Shown: positions 16,647 to 26,046, counted from the stretch's first letter. The stretch is DNA of 64,000 nucleotides from Reichenbachiella sp. (GCF_033344935.1 NZ_JAWPMM010000001.1:2094001-2158000), one strand, 5' to 3'. The notes: a model not told the origin generated them from the letters alone. Translations and numbers: made by a program.

Positions 16647-18143
16647 GTGACTTCCGATTATTCTTATAGCGCTATGGATGAACTTCACTTTAATAGACAA
16701 TACTTGTTGTGTGATGAGCCTGTAAGTATTTTAATGGGTTGGAATCAAAAAGTTGTAGGACATAGCTTAACTCTTTATGTACATCCCAACCTTGACTTAA
16801 ATCAGGTCATCATGGAAGATCGAAAATTGACCTTAGTAGGAGATTTTTTTGATCCTCACCATCCTAATAAGTCAAACAAAGAAATACTTCAAGGTCTTTC
16901 AAATGAAACTTCTTTTGATGAAGTATTGAAAGCTACTTTTGAACTCGCAGGAAAATTTGTACTGATTTATGATGATAGTGATGACTTCAAGCTGTTTCAT
17001 GATGCTGTAGGGTTGAGAGAAGTGTTTTATTGGAAAGGACAACCAAATACACCATGTGCTTCCCAACCGACATTATTTGACCAATACAAGAAGCTTGAGC
17101 CAACTTCGGATGTCTTAGGGTCAGCGTTTTATTCTTCTCCATTATTCGCAGAAAGGAAAGAGCGAATTTCGAATACTACACAATATGAAGGATTGGAACA
17201 TTTGCAACCCAATCACTACCTCGATTTACGAAGTGGCAGAGCGGTACGATATTTCCCTAATGAACCCTTGGATAAAGTTGAGATTGAGGCAGCTGTTAAT
17301 AAATCTGCATTTTACTTAAGGGGTTTTTTTAAGGCTATGGTTAGGAGATATCCATTGATGATTGCTGTAACGGCAGGAATGGATAGTAGAATAATGTTGG
17401 CAGCAAGTAGAGAGGTTTCTCAAGATGTATTTTATTTCATTTTCCAATCTGAAGATATGGAATCAAATGACTTAGATATTTCTACTCCTACAAGATTGAT
17501 GGAAAAACTTGGACTTCCATTTCATGTCATAAGTGATGGGCGAGAAGCATCTAAGGAGGAAAAGGAAATTATGCTTAAAAATGTGGAATTGATGTATGCA
17601 CGTCATTCAGAGTTTAGGTATGAAACATTAGTAAATCGAAGTAATCATTTAAATATAACTTCAGTGAGTGAGTTTTCTCGTAACTACTATCACTATGAAG
17701 CTGATCCTAAGAATCTTTCAGGAAATAAACTGGCAACGTTAAGTAAATTCAAGAGTAACCCATTTGTATCAAAAGTTTATGCCCAATGGTTGGCCGAAAG
17801 CCGTGAGTTTTTTGATCAAAATGGATACAATACCTTGGACATGTTCTATTGGGAAGAAAAAATGGGTAACTGGCTGGCCAATGGACGCTCCTCTTTGGGT
17901 AATGTGATTGAGGATTTTTCTCCTTTCAACTGCAGAAATTTAATGATAAACTTTCTAGCAGTGGATGAAAAATATCGGGGGAGATTCAATTCGACATTTC
18001 ATAGAAAATTGATAGAAAAACTATGCCCAGAGGCTCTTCAAGAACCCATAAATGGCAGCAGGAAATATCAAATAATTAATGCGTTAGTCAAACTGGGTAT
18101 ATACCCGATTTACAAAAAAATTCAGCTTTTGCTAAAGTCCTAA
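16647..18143 (+). CDS. Asparagine-synthase-like amidotransferase homolog lacking the glutaminase Cys
   Basis: 498-residue protein resembling the asparagine synthetase B fold. The C-terminal ATP-pyrophosphatase loop is present as AVTAGMDSRIML (about 244-255), matching SGGxDS with Ala for the first Gly. The N-terminal half resembles the glutaminase domain in layout (FELAGKFVLIYDD, DAVGLREVFYWKG), but no Cys follows the start, so it should not hydrolyse glutamine. Such proteins are common in polysaccharide clusters, where they amidate uronic acids or act on peptides. Start is GTG 16647 or ATG 16674. It abuts the convergent permease with no gap. The base composition looks AT-rich relative to neighbours by eye. 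Confidence 0.72.
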   Translation: MTSDYSYSAMDELHFNRQYLLCDEPVSILMGWNQKVVGHSLTLYVHPNLDLNQVIMEDRKLTLVGDFFDPHHPNKSNKEILQGLSNETSFDEVLKATFELAGKFVLIYDDSDDFKLFHDAVGLREVFYWKGQPNTPCASQPTLFDQYKKLEPTSDVLGSAFYSSPLFAERKERISNTTQYEGLEHLQPNHYLDLRSGRAVRYFPNEPLDKVEIEAAVNKSAFYLRGFFKAMVRRYPLMIAVTAGMDSRIMLAASREVSQDVFYFIFQSEDMESNDLDISTPTRLMEKLGLPFHVISDGREASKEEKEIMLKNVELMYARHSEFRYETLVNRSNHLNITSVSEFSRNYYHYEADPKNLSGNKLATLSKFKSNPFVSKVYAQWLAESREFFDQNGYNTLDMFYWEEKMGNWLANGRSSLGNVIEDFSPFNCRNLMINFLAVDEKYRGRFNSTFHRKLIEKLCPEALQEPINGSRKYQIINALVKLGIYPIYKKIQLLLKS

Positions 18144-20534
18144 TTATTCACTCCTTATTGCATCTGCTGGATTTGCTGTAGCGGCTTTGTAACTGTGATA
18201 AAATACTGTAATGAAACCAATTGCCATTGCGCAGAAACCAGTGATTACGAAAATATCCCAACCGATTGAAATGGTATAGGCATAGTTATCCAGCCAGCTA
18301 TTTAGCGCGATGAAGGCAATAGGAGTGACGATGATATTAGCAATAAGTATCAGGCTGATAAATCGCCAGGATAGGTTCTTCACAATTTGAGTAATACTGG
18401 CTCCCATAATTTTTCGGATACCGATCTCCTTGTTTTTTTTCTCCACAAGAAAAGCAGTTAATCCAAGTAGACCGAGACATCCAATGAAGATGCTCAATCC
18501 AGTGAATAGAATTAATAGATAGGCAGTTCTTTTTTCGCTTTGGTAAAGTTCGTCTAACTCACTGACCAAAAAGCTCGGTTCGATAGGGCTATCAGGAACG
18601 ATATCGTTGAATGTAATAAAAATGTGGTCCATGGCAGCTTGCGACTGGTTTGGAGTTGTTCGTACATACAGATTACTTATTTCATGATCTATATAGGTTA
18701 GCACCACAGGTCCAATTTTTTCGTGAAGCGAAGCAAAGTGAAAGTCTTCAACCACCCCAATCAATTTACCAAAAGGCAAAGGAGTCATTCTAAAGTCTTT
18801 GCCAATGGCTTCTTCCGGTGTCCATCCAATGTCATTAATCAATTGGCGATTAACTATGTAATGCCAGACGGAATCATTCTCAGAAGTACGTGTGAAATCT
18901 GATCCCGCAATAAGATTCAGTCCCATGGTTTTGAGACCATTTCGGTCTACCGAAAATCCTGTACAATTATTGTTTTCTTTGCTGATTAAACCTTCGGCAT
19001 CAAAACCGTAGCCAGCTCTGATATTTCCCAAGACTTCGGAGACTTTAGCGGTGCTTTGTATCGCGGGGTGACTATTCAAACTGGCCTCAATTGCCTCAAG
19101 TTTGTCAAATGATGCCTGGTCTGCCAACGGTACTACTATGATTTGTTCCTGGTCAAAACCTAGCTGCTTTTGGCTGCCATACATGACTTGCTTGTAGATT
19201 ACTATCGTGCCAATAATTAAAAAAATGGAGATGGAGAATTGAAAGACCACGAGAATTTTTCTAAACTTATCTCCTGACCTGGCCGATAGAAACGTGCCTT
19301 TCAATACCGAAACGGGTTGAAAAGATGATAAGAATAAGGCAGGGTAACTACCGGCTAGTGCCGTTATGATTACAAAAAGAGTAAACAAAAATGTAGGCCA
19401 AAACCAGCCATTGGTAATGTCAAATGGAATCTCAGTACCAATCACCTGATTGATATATGGTAAAGCAAGTTCCGCAAATGCTATAGCTAGTAATATGGAA
19501 AGAAACGTCAGAATTGCAGTCTCTCCCAAATACCGTTTGACAAGTGATTGCCTGCTGCTGCCAAGTACCTTGCGTATCCCAACTTCTTTAGCTTTTTTCT
19601 CACTTTGTGCCGTGGTCAGATTGATGTAATTGATACAGGCAATAGCCAGAATGAAGGCTCCAATGAATAAAAAGGCTATGGTATTTTTACTATTGCCTCG
19701 CTTTCCTATGTCAGCAGCCATTCCTTTCTGCATGTGTATATCGGATAATGATTGCAAACTAAAATTGATTCCAGCTGCATCTGCCGCCATGTCGCCAGTC
19801 ATGTCTTTCTGAGCTTTAGCAAGAAAGAAGTCAGCAATTTTATCTGTATCCGTTTGATCTTGTAATTGAATAAAGGTCATGAAGTTCATAGGAAACCATC
19901 CAATCCCATATCGACCCTCCAGCCTTTTAAATGAAGCAATAGCGCCGATAAGAAGAGAAGAATTTTTAGGTGGATTGGACAGAATGCCTGTAATAAGCAT
20001 TTCGGTGTCGCCATTGACTGAGATTGTTTTTCCCATTGGATCTGTCGATCCAAAGTACTTATTAGCTATTTGCTCAGTGAGAATAATTGAGTTTGGCTCG
20101 TTGAGGGCTGTGTTAGGATCACCGGATTTTAGATTGAAATCAAATATTTTCAAGAATGACGGATCAGCATAAGCAAAATTTGATTCCTGAAACACTTTGT
20201 CTTCAACTTTTAGTGAATAGGGTACTCTGGAACCAACAGGGAAGAATTTGGCTGTTTCCACCACTTCAGGAATTTCATTGGTTGCTATGTTAGAGATTTT
20301 GGTTCCTGTAACAGACAATTTTTCCGTTCGGTTTCCTGATGTCCAGTGTGTGAGTACACGGTATATATTGTCCTTTTTGGTATGAAATTGATCGAAACTA
20401 TATTCAAACGTAACAAATGATAAAATGACAACAGTAGTGGCAATACCTAACGATAATCCGAGAACATTCAATAAAGTGAAGAACTTATCTTTTTTAAATC
20501 GTCTAAGACTGATGAGTAGGAAGTGGTAGAACAT
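18144..20534 (-). CDS. MacB/FtsX-type ABC transporter permease
   Basis: 796-residue permease with the two-repeat MacB-FtsX architecture seen in Bacteroidota: TM1 at about 20-42, a MacB periplasmic core, three TMs in about 285-400 (FLFIGAFILAIACINYINLTTAQSEKKAKEVGIRKVLG), a TM near 425-445, a second periplasmic core, then three TMs at the end with FLVEKKNKEIGIRKIMGAS. Proteins of this type couple a cytosolic ATPase to periplasmic events such as lipoprotein or peptide export. No ATPase gene is adjacent; a LolD-like ATPase lies at 35978. Substrate unknown. Confidence 0.85.
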   Translation of the reverse strand: MFYHFLLISLRRFKKDKFFTLLNVLGLSLGIATTVVILSFVTFEYSFDQFHTKKDNIYRVLTHWTSGNRTEKLSVTGTKISNIATNEIPEVVETAKFFPVGSRVPYSLKVEDKVFQESNFAYADPSFLKIFDFNLKSGDPNTALNEPNSIILTEQIANKYFGSTDPMGKTISVNGDTEMLITGILSNPPKNSSLLIGAIASFKRLEGRYGIGWFPMNFMTFIQLQDQTDTDKIADFFLAKAQKDMTGDMAADAAGINFSLQSLSDIHMQKGMAADIGKRGNSKNTIAFLFIGAFILAIACINYINLTTAQSEKKAKEVGIRKVLGSSRQSLVKRYLGETAILTFLSILLAIAFAELALPYINQVIGTEIPFDITNGWFWPTFLFTLFVIITALAGSYPALFLSSFQPVSVLKGTFLSARSGDKFRKILVVFQFSISIFLIIGTIVIYKQVMYGSQKQLGFDQEQIIVVPLADQASFDKLEAIEASLNSHPAIQSTAKVSEVLGNIRAGYGFDAEGLISKENNNCTGFSVDRNGLKTMGLNLIAGSDFTRTSENDSVWHYIVNRQLINDIGWTPEEAIGKDFRMTPLPFGKLIGVVEDFHFASLHEKIGPVVLTYIDHEISNLYVRTTPNQSQAAMDHIFITFNDIVPDSPIEPSFLVSELDELYQSEKRTAYLLILFTGLSIFIGCLGLLGLTAFLVEKKNKEIGIRKIMGASITQIVKNLSWRFISLILIANIIVTPIAFIALNSWLDNYAYTISIGWDIFVITGFCAMAIGFITVFYHSYKAATANPADAIRSE

Positions 20535-20700
20535 GACTTTGAGTTTTTGATTTTTGACCTAGTTAATTTCGTAAAGTTTATGTTCAATTCAAAATAGTGG
20601 GGACAAGCAAGAATACGCATTTCCTTAGTTCAGGAGTGATTGAAACTGAAACCCATAGTGTGATGGAGAACAAATGGACCTCATGTTTTATCTTTAACTT

Positions 20701-21411
20701 ATGGACATTAGTATCATCATCCCCACGCTCAACGAGGCTAATTACGTCAGTAAAACAATTGATAGACTGCATGCGAATAAATCTGGCAAATTAGAATTAG
20801 AAGTGATAGTAGTTGACGCTGGGAGTCGGGATGAAACGGTGAATACGATCAAGGAAAGAACCAATCAGCTGGTAGTAGACTCCACTTTGGCAGGAACCAA
20901 GTATAAATCGCTGAACAGAGGTGTAGAACTGGCCAAAGGGGAGATGCTGCTTTTTCTTGACGCCGATACTTTTTTGCCGTATCACTTTGACTTGCAGATA
21001 AAAGAAGCACTTAGCAAAATAGATGTAGTGGGAGGAGCTTTTGAGTTTGGTTTCAATAGAGATGGCGTAGTTTACCGCATCATTGAGTGGATCAACAGGA
21101 TTCGCTATCGAATAGATAATCGCTACTTTGGGGATCAGGCAATATTTTGTAGCACGGAAGCTTTTGATCGAGTGGATGGTTATCCTCACGAGCCAATTAT
21201 GGAAGCAGCCTATTTTTGCAAGGCACTAAGAGCTATTGGCAAATTGGCATTGATAAAATCTCCAATACTCACTTCTGCCAGAAGGTTTGAGCAAGGCCAT
21301 GTATTCATAGTGTTTTTGAAAGACACGTGGATTTGGATACAGTTTACCCTGGGTTTAAGTGTTAAAAGATATGCGTACGCCTATTGGCAAGAAAATCAAA
21401 GTTCAGAATAA
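20701..21411 (+). CDS. Family 2 glycosyltransferase
   Basis: GT-A fold transferase of 236 residues. Motifs in order: ISIIIPTLNEANYV (about 3-16), EVIVVDAGSRDET (about 33-45), and the metal-binding LLFLDADTFLP (about 80-90). It resembles the small cytosolic group related to rSAM/selenodomain-associated transferases, with a hydrophobic tail near 200-220 that may sit at the membrane. Substrate unknown. The long gap from the divergent permease contains no other gene. The kinase downstream begins about 115 bp later. Confidence 0.83.
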   Translation: MDISIIIPTLNEANYVSKTIDRLHANKSGKLELEVIVVDAGSRDETVNTIKERTNQLVVDSTLAGTKYKSLNRGVELAKGEMLLFLDADTFLPYHFDLQIKEALSKIDVVGGAFEFGFNRDGVVYRIIEWINRIRYRIDNRYFGDQAIFCSTEAFDRVDGYPHEPIMEAAYFCKALRAIGKLALIKSPILTSARRFEQGHVFIVFLKDTWIWIQFTLGLSVKRYAYAYWQENQSSE

Positions 21412-21525
21412 CTTCTGTCTATTTATTTTTGAAAGCATTTGAAAATTGTAGTACTTGTGGCTGCAAAATTTTACTGTCCACCTGTCCCAATATGGAAGTA
21501 AATTTTCAATCAACTATGCAAACGA

Positions 21526-22812
21526 ATGAGTGAGGAGACGATCAAAGAAGTATTTGATATCATCGTCAACATGGAAGTGGTAAGGGCGCAGAGCGAACTG
21601 CCCGAATTTGATGAAAGTGATGCCAGTTCGTCTATTGTAGATGCTCTGAATATTGTCACCGTCGCACTTGAAGACAGACAATCAGAAATTGATAATCTAA
21701 AGGAGACTAACAAGGAATTATTAATTTCCCTTCAGGAAGTAAGTCGTTATCAGTCCGCATTGGATATTTCTTCTATCGTCAGTATTGGAGACCAAAACGG
21801 AAATATCACCTACGTGAATGATATGTTTTGTCAAATATCAGGTTATGAGAAGGACGAACTAATTGGTAAAAATCATAGCATTCTTAAATCCGATCAGCAC
21901 AAACGCATATTTTGGGATGGTATGTGGCAAATCATTAGCCAGGGAAACATCTGGCACAACGAGATTATGAACCTCAATAAGGAGGGGATAGGCTATTGGG
22001 TGGATACGACCATTGTTCCATTTTTCAATAGTCAAGGCGAAATCGTGAGTTACCTATCCATGGGACACGATATAACCAAGAGGAAGTTGCAGGAAGAGGA
22101 AGCCAGAGAATATCACTTGCAACTCGAAAGTATCAACAAAAACTTAGAAGATTTTGCGCATACGGTTTCGCACGATTTGAAATCTCCACTCAACAATGCC
22201 AAAGGATTGGTTTCGATTATTGAGGCTTCTTTGAGCGAAGACCAACCGGCTGAGGTAAGAGAATACCTTTCTTTGCTGAATGAAACTAACGATAAAATGC
22301 GTTCATTGATTGATGGAATATTACAGTATTCTAAGGCGACCGGTAGAGACGCCAAACTGGATCGAATACTTTTAGAGCCATTTATTCAAGAAGTAGCGAA
22401 TACTTTAACAGCCAAAGGCAAAGCCAAACTCATTTTCAAAAACACCCTGCCAGAAATCAGCTACAACGAAACAGTGCTGAAGCAAGTGATTTCAAATCTG
22501 ATGAGCAATGCCATCAAGTTTAACGACAAAGACCAATGTATTATTGAGTTTTCGAGTAGAATGGATGACCATTATTATCATATATCTATTGCCGATAATG
22601 GACCTGGAGTGGCCAAAGAATATCAGGAGGATATGTTTAAGCTGTTTAATAAGGTGAACAAGGATCCAACTAAGGATAGCTCAGGCGTAGGGCTGGCTAC
22701 AGTCAAGAAAATCATTAACGAAGCAGGAGGAAATATATGGGTGGACTCAACCCTAGGTCACGGAACGAAGTTTACTTTTACTGTCAGAATCAAACCAAAG
22801 GTTCATTGGTAG
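21526..22812 (+). CDS. PAS-domain sensor histidine kinase, soluble
   Basis: 428 residues, no transmembrane segment, so a cytosolic sensor. A coiled-coil-like start (about 40-75) leads to a PAS domain with PAC (about 78-185, GNITYVNDMFCQISGYEKDELIG). The phosphoacceptor is His216 in HTVSHDLKSPLNN, and the ATPase has the N box VISNLMSNAIKF, G1 DNGPGV and G2 GVGLATVKKI. No response regulator is adjacent, so it is an orphan kinase. TATTTTTG at 21424-21431 matches the Bacteroidota -7 box but without a clear -33. The 3' end overlaps the convergent lipoprotein by 10 bp. Confidence 0.88.
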   Translation: MSEETIKEVFDIIVNMEVVRAQSELPEFDESDASSSIVDALNIVTVALEDRQSEIDNLKETNKELLISLQEVSRYQSALDISSIVSIGDQNGNITYVNDMFCQISGYEKDELIGKNHSILKSDQHKRIFWDGMWQIISQGNIWHNEIMNLNKEGIGYWVDTTIVPFFNSQGEIVSYLSMGHDITKRKLQEEEAREYHLQLESINKNLEDFAHTVSHDLKSPLNNAKGLVSIIEASLSEDQPAEVREYLSLLNETNDKMRSLIDGILQYSKATGRDAKLDRILLEPFIQEVANTLTAKGKAKLIFKNTLPEISYNETVLKQVISNLMSNAIKFNDKDQCIIEFSSRMDDHYYHISIADNGPGVAKEYQEDMFKLFNKVNKDPTKDSSGVGLATVKKIINEAGGNIWVDSTLGHGTKFTFTVRIKPKVHW

Positions 22813-23561
22813 AATTTCACATCGTCGATCCAGAATCGGCGTGTGCCACCTCCAGTTTGGTAATCGACCCACCCGATCATCAACTCTTCGAATACTGGGA
22901 ATACCCATTGACCATCAAGATCTTCTGATACGCAACCCTGGCCTTGCCCTTGTACGGTTAAGTCTTCTATCAAAATGTTATTGAGCCAAAACTTCATGGT
23001 TTGATTTCGACCATCGAATTGCCAGCCAATTTTGGACCATTGCTTTTCAGGAATGGTAGTGGCCGAGTGATGCCAACAATCCGTCTTTTTGCCCTTTGTG
23101 TCGTAGTTGGCCATAAAACGCTGATTGTGCTGACCTCCATATCTCACCTCACTTTTATAATTAGCGTCTTTCACCGGACCCGTGGCTTGTACCATGGTCC
23201 AGTGAATGCCGTCTGGAGAAGCTTCATCCAACCAGATATAAAAAGAGCCAGTGATTCGATTATACATAAATGGGAAAAGTGGTGTGCCTTCTAATCGTAA
23301 AAATGCCCGATTGGAATATCCTTCTCCTGATTCAAAATAGACAGACTGATTCCCGGTGTGGCTTTTGGTAGTGTCTATTTTTACGATCCCTTTACCAGAT
23401 GTGCTCCATGGGCCGAGTGGTGCCGTACCAACTTCGTGATATTCGAAGTCGTCGTTAAAAATAAGATCACCATCAGATTTGCAAGATGTCATTAACAAAA
23501 CTAGAAGGATTCTAAAAGCAATTTTGAATGTCAACTTTTGAATTTGGAATAGACCCCTCAT
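22803..23561 (-). CDS. Jelly-roll (Cip1/concanavalin-like) lipoprotein
   Basis: 252-residue lipoprotein; the signal ends LLMTSC with Cys27. The body looks like an all-beta concanavalin-like domain: FNDDFEYHEVGTAPLGPW at the start, HTGNQSVYFESG, then IGWQFDGRNQTMKFWLNN and FWIDDVKFYQ at the end, the usual pattern of glycan-binding or lyase beta-sandwiches. A polysaccharide lyase or binding role is possible; no catalytic residue can be assigned. Its ATG overlaps the rhomboid stop (ATGA), so it is translated together with that protease. Confidence 0.7.
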   Translation of the reverse strand: MRGLFQIQKLTFKIAFRILLVLLMTSCKSDGDLIFNDDFEYHEVGTAPLGPWSTSGKGIVKIDTTKSHTGNQSVYFESGEGYSNRAFLRLEGTPLFPFMYNRITGSFYIWLDEASPDGIHWTMVQATGPVKDANYKSEVRYGGQHNQRFMANYDTKGKKTDCWHHSATTIPEKQWSKIGWQFDGRNQTMKFWLNNILIEDLTVQGQGQGCVSEDLDGQWVFPVFEELMIGWVDYQTGGGTRRFWIDDVKFYQ

Positions 23562-24481
23562 CCTTTCTTACTTGCATTAAAAAGCTTCTGCTTTTCTTCC
23601 TTGCTGAGACTCTCGTATCCGGATTGTGAAATCTTGTCCAATATCTTATCAATTTCTGCCTGATCTGCAATGTTGCTAGCGGTAGACGATGATTTGGTAC
23701 TTGCTGTAGAATAGCTTTTAGTTTTTTTCTGATTGCTGCTTACTTTCATTTTGGGTTGTGATACAAAAAAACTCTTGAAGAATCTCATGACTCCTCCAAT
23801 CCACGCACCCCAGTCAGTACCGCCTTGCAATTGTTTGATGTAAACGAATCCCATAAGGGCACCTCCAAGATGAGCCACATTACCACCAGCATTACCTCCA
23901 ACAGAACCAAGAAAGGAAATGATAATGTAGAACCCTGCTATGTATTTGATTTTAACAGGGCCAAAGAAAAGTAAAAAGAAAGTATAATTTGGAACTAAGG
24001 TAGCTGCAGCTACAGTGATGGCATAGACGGCTGCAGATGCGCCTACCATGCCGTGGAAATTTGAATTCTCAGCATAGAAAGGGACGAAATTATATACAAA
24101 CAGATACAGTAGTCCACCCGCTAATGCCCCTAATACATACAGGTTGATCAGTTTTTGATTTCCAAGATATTCAACGATGAGCTTGCCAAACCAATACAAC
24201 ACCAGCATGTTGAATAAAATGTGAAAGATGCTGTGCAGACTATGCGCAAATGCATAGGTGATTAATGTCCATGGTCTTAGAATAAAGTCTGCGAATAACG
24301 GTGGTATGGAAAATTGATCATATACAAAATCTGAGATTGCAGAAAAACCAAAAATCTTACCGAAGACATTAAGAACAGCCAACACAAGAAACACAATCAC
24401 ATTAATAATTATAATCTGCGGTAGGGCATTATTCGGCCTTCTCCAGGCATCTTTAAATTCATGTAAAAAATTGTCCATCAT
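23558..24481 (-). CDS. Rhomboid intramembrane serine protease (first)
   Basis: 307 residues with about six transmembrane helices. The nucleophile is Ser149 in MVGASAAVYA and the general base His204 in GGNVAHLGGALMG. The HSIFHILFNMLVLYWFG segment is the family's loop-1/TM2 region. The C-terminal cytosolic tail is Ser/Thr/Lys-rich and ends with a short helix (EIDKILDKISQSGYESLSKEEK) common in Bacteroidota rhomboids. Substrate unknown. It overlaps the downstream lipoprotein by four bases and is separated from the second rhomboid gene by a toxin-antitoxin pair. Confidence 0.9.
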   Translation of the reverse strand: MMDNFLHEFKDAWRRPNNALPQIIIINVIVFLVLAVLNVFGKIFGFSAISDFVYDQFSIPPLFADFILRPWTLITYAFAHSLHSIFHILFNMLVLYWFGKLIVEYLGNQKLINLYVLGALAGGLLYLFVYNFVPFYAENSNFHGMVGASAAVYAITVAAATLVPNYTFFLLFFGPVKIKYIAGFYIIISFLGSVGGNAGGNVAHLGGALMGFVYIKQLQGGTDWGAWIGGVMRFFKSFFVSQPKMKVSSNQKKTKSYSTASTKSSSTASNIADQAEIDKILDKISQSGYESLSKEEKQKLFNASKKG

Positions 24482-24523
24482 TTATTTGCTCACTAATTCT
24501 TTTTAGAATTCATTTTTCATAAG

Positions 24524-24571
24524 AAGATAAGAAAAAATAATCTCTGATTAGGATCCTTAGATTCTTATCTT
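24524..24571. terminator. Inverted repeat after hepT
   Basis: Perfect 10-bp arms AAGATAAGAA (24524-24533) and TTCTTATCTT (24562-24571), with an inner AGGATCCT palindrome. It lies a few bases after the hepT stop, between the toxin-antitoxin pair and the first rhomboid. It could terminate the pair's transcript or mark the edge of the inserted segment. Confidence 0.45.
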
Positions 24572-24576
24572 AGATA

Positions 24577-24918
24577 TTATTCATCCCTTAGGATTTCTTC
24601 AATCTGAAATTGTAATACCTCGATATCATTTTCAATAATCGACCACACTATTTCAATATCCACACCAAAATATTCATGCACAATACGATTTCTAAAACCT
24701 ATAAGTTTTCGCCAAGGGATGTGGTTGTGTTCAGATTTGAACTCTGCTCCTAGGTGATTGGCAGCTTCGCCAATAATTTCAAAATTTCTGACGACAGCAT
24801 CTATTGTTTTGTCATCTGATTGAAAGGTGGTTAAGTTCAGATCAGTAGTGTACTTTATAATCTTGTTAGATGCCTCTTTGATATCAAGAAGAAGCAATCT
24901 ATGATCTCTTTTAGACAT
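24577..24918 (-). CDS. hepT: HepT-like HEPN ribonuclease toxin (DUF86)
   Basis: 113-residue, mostly helical HEPN protein. The active-site motif RX4HXY is intact as R76-NRIV-H81-E-Y83 in FRNRIVHEYFGVD. In characterised MntA/HepT pairs the toxin cleaves RNA and is silenced when MntA adds AMP to that tyrosine; the same chemistry is inferred here. The ATG overlaps the mntA stop by eight bases, with antitoxin first. Known family, no sign of damage. Confidence 0.88.
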   Translation of the reverse strand: MSKRDHRLLLLDIKEASNKIIKYTTDLNLTTFQSDDKTIDAVVRNFEIIGEAANHLGAEFKSEHNHIPWRKLIGFRNRIVHEYFGVDIEIVWSIIENDIEVLQFQIEEILRDE

Positions 24919-25201
24919 AAATCAATTCATCTTTGATGGATTGAAAGTAACGATCTTTGATGCCGTTCTTTGAAACCAAATCTACCTTGAAACCTATGAA
25001 TTCCTCAATTTCGTCCGCCAGATCAATGAATTGAGAACCTATTTTGTCATTGAATTCAACGCATAAATCAAGGTCACTCTCCTTGGTCTGTTCATTTCGA
25101 GCATAAGATCCAAAAATGGCTAGAGACTTGATCGGATACTTTGCAGAAAGTGCTGTCATCTGTGAACCCAGGCTTTGTTTTATTTCCGCTAGAGATTTCA
25201 T
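24911..25201 (-). CDS. mntA: MntA-like nucleotidyltransferase antitoxin
   Basis: 96-residue minimal nucleotidyltransferase. The catalytic signature GSYARNEQTKESDLDL (about 31-46) keeps GS, the ARxE turn and both acidic residues of SDxD. It should AMPylate HepT. Upstream, 25209-25216 reads TAAATTTG on the minus strand, a perfect Bacteroidota -7 box only about 8 bp from the ATG; if real, the transcript would be nearly leaderless. The pair sits between two rhomboid genes that are often adjacent in related genomes. Confidence 0.87.
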   Translation of the reverse strand: MKSLAEIKQSLGSQMTALSAKYPIKSLAIFGSYARNEQTKESDLDLCVEFNDKIGSQFIDLADEIEEFIGFKVDLVSKNGIKDRYFQSIKDELIYV

Positions 25202-25257
25202 CCTAAATCAAATTTAAATGATTTGCACTACATATCATGAGTATAAAACCAATGGAT

Positions 25258-26043
25258 TTAATAAAAATTACCGCGCTGACGCTGCCAATACTTAAGAATA
25301 AGAAAGGCAATTAACATACCACTCAAGTGAGTGAAATGCGCGACGTTATCAGCGCCAGTGCGATTAATTTCTGAATAAAGTTCGTAAGCGCCATAGAAAA
25401 ACACCAAATATTTTGCCTTTATCGGTATGGGAGGAAAGAGCAGCATCAATTCTGTATTTGGAAAGAGCATCGCAAAAGCAAGAAGCACACCGAATACAGC
25501 TCCAGATGCTCCGATCATAGGTATGTTGGTGATGTCATTGTAAATCGTATTCACTACCTCAACAGCTTGACTGGTATACCCTGGGTTTTCATAATACTTG
25601 TCGTTGAATTCTTCAATTCTGAGCATGTCAAACCTTCTGGATTTATAGGTGTGAGTATAAATATAGAAATCATCCGGATTTGGATCAGCAATAAAAGCTT
25701 CAGTATCTCCACTCAAATCGCCTTTACCGATTGTATCTACCACACCATACAATACACCTGCACCAATACCGGTAATTAAATAAAAGGTTAAAAATCGTTT
25801 TGATCCCCATACACGTTCGAGCATTGGCCCGAAAATCAGTACAGCAAACATATTGCTAAACAAGTGCCATATGCCTCCATGTAACCACATATAAGTGATA
25901 TACTGAAAGATGTAGAAGTTGTCTGAGAAAATATAGTGAACACCAAAAATGGGTGCCAAACTTATTCTTAGAATATATTCTAAGAATAAGATGATGCCAT
26001 TGATGATAAGAATATTCTTGACGATAGGTGTCAGCTGAAACAT
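25258..26043 (-). CDS. Rhomboid intramembrane serine protease (second)
   Basis: 261 residues, about six transmembrane helices. Ser180 in MIGASGAVFG is the nucleophile and His236 in DNVAHFTHLSG the base; TYMWLHGGIWHLFSNMFAV is the TM2 signature. A long hydrophilic insert at about 103-172, between TM3 and TM4, is unusual in size and could form a periplasmic lid or substrate-recognition loop. It begins 3 bp after the mutL stop, so it is co-transcribed with mutL. Confidence 0.9.
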   Translation of the reverse strand: MFQLTPIVKNILIINGIILFLEYILRISLAPIFGVHYIFSDNFYIFQYITYMWLHGGIWHLFSNMFAVLIFGPMLERVWGSKRFLTFYLITGIGAGVLYGVVDTIGKGDLSGDTEAFIADPNPDDFYIYTHTYKSRRFDMLRIEEFNDKYYENPGYTSQAVEVVNTIYNDITNIPMIGASGAVFGVLLAFAMLFPNTELMLLFPPIPIKAKYLVFFYGAYELYSEINRTGADNVAHFTHLSGMLIAFLILKYWQRQRGNFY

Positions 26044-26046
26044 GCG

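Noticed and set aside
20597-20794. 65-codon plus-strand frame before the GT2 gene
   Set aside because: It runs into the GT2 coding region in another frame and lacks protein-like composition.
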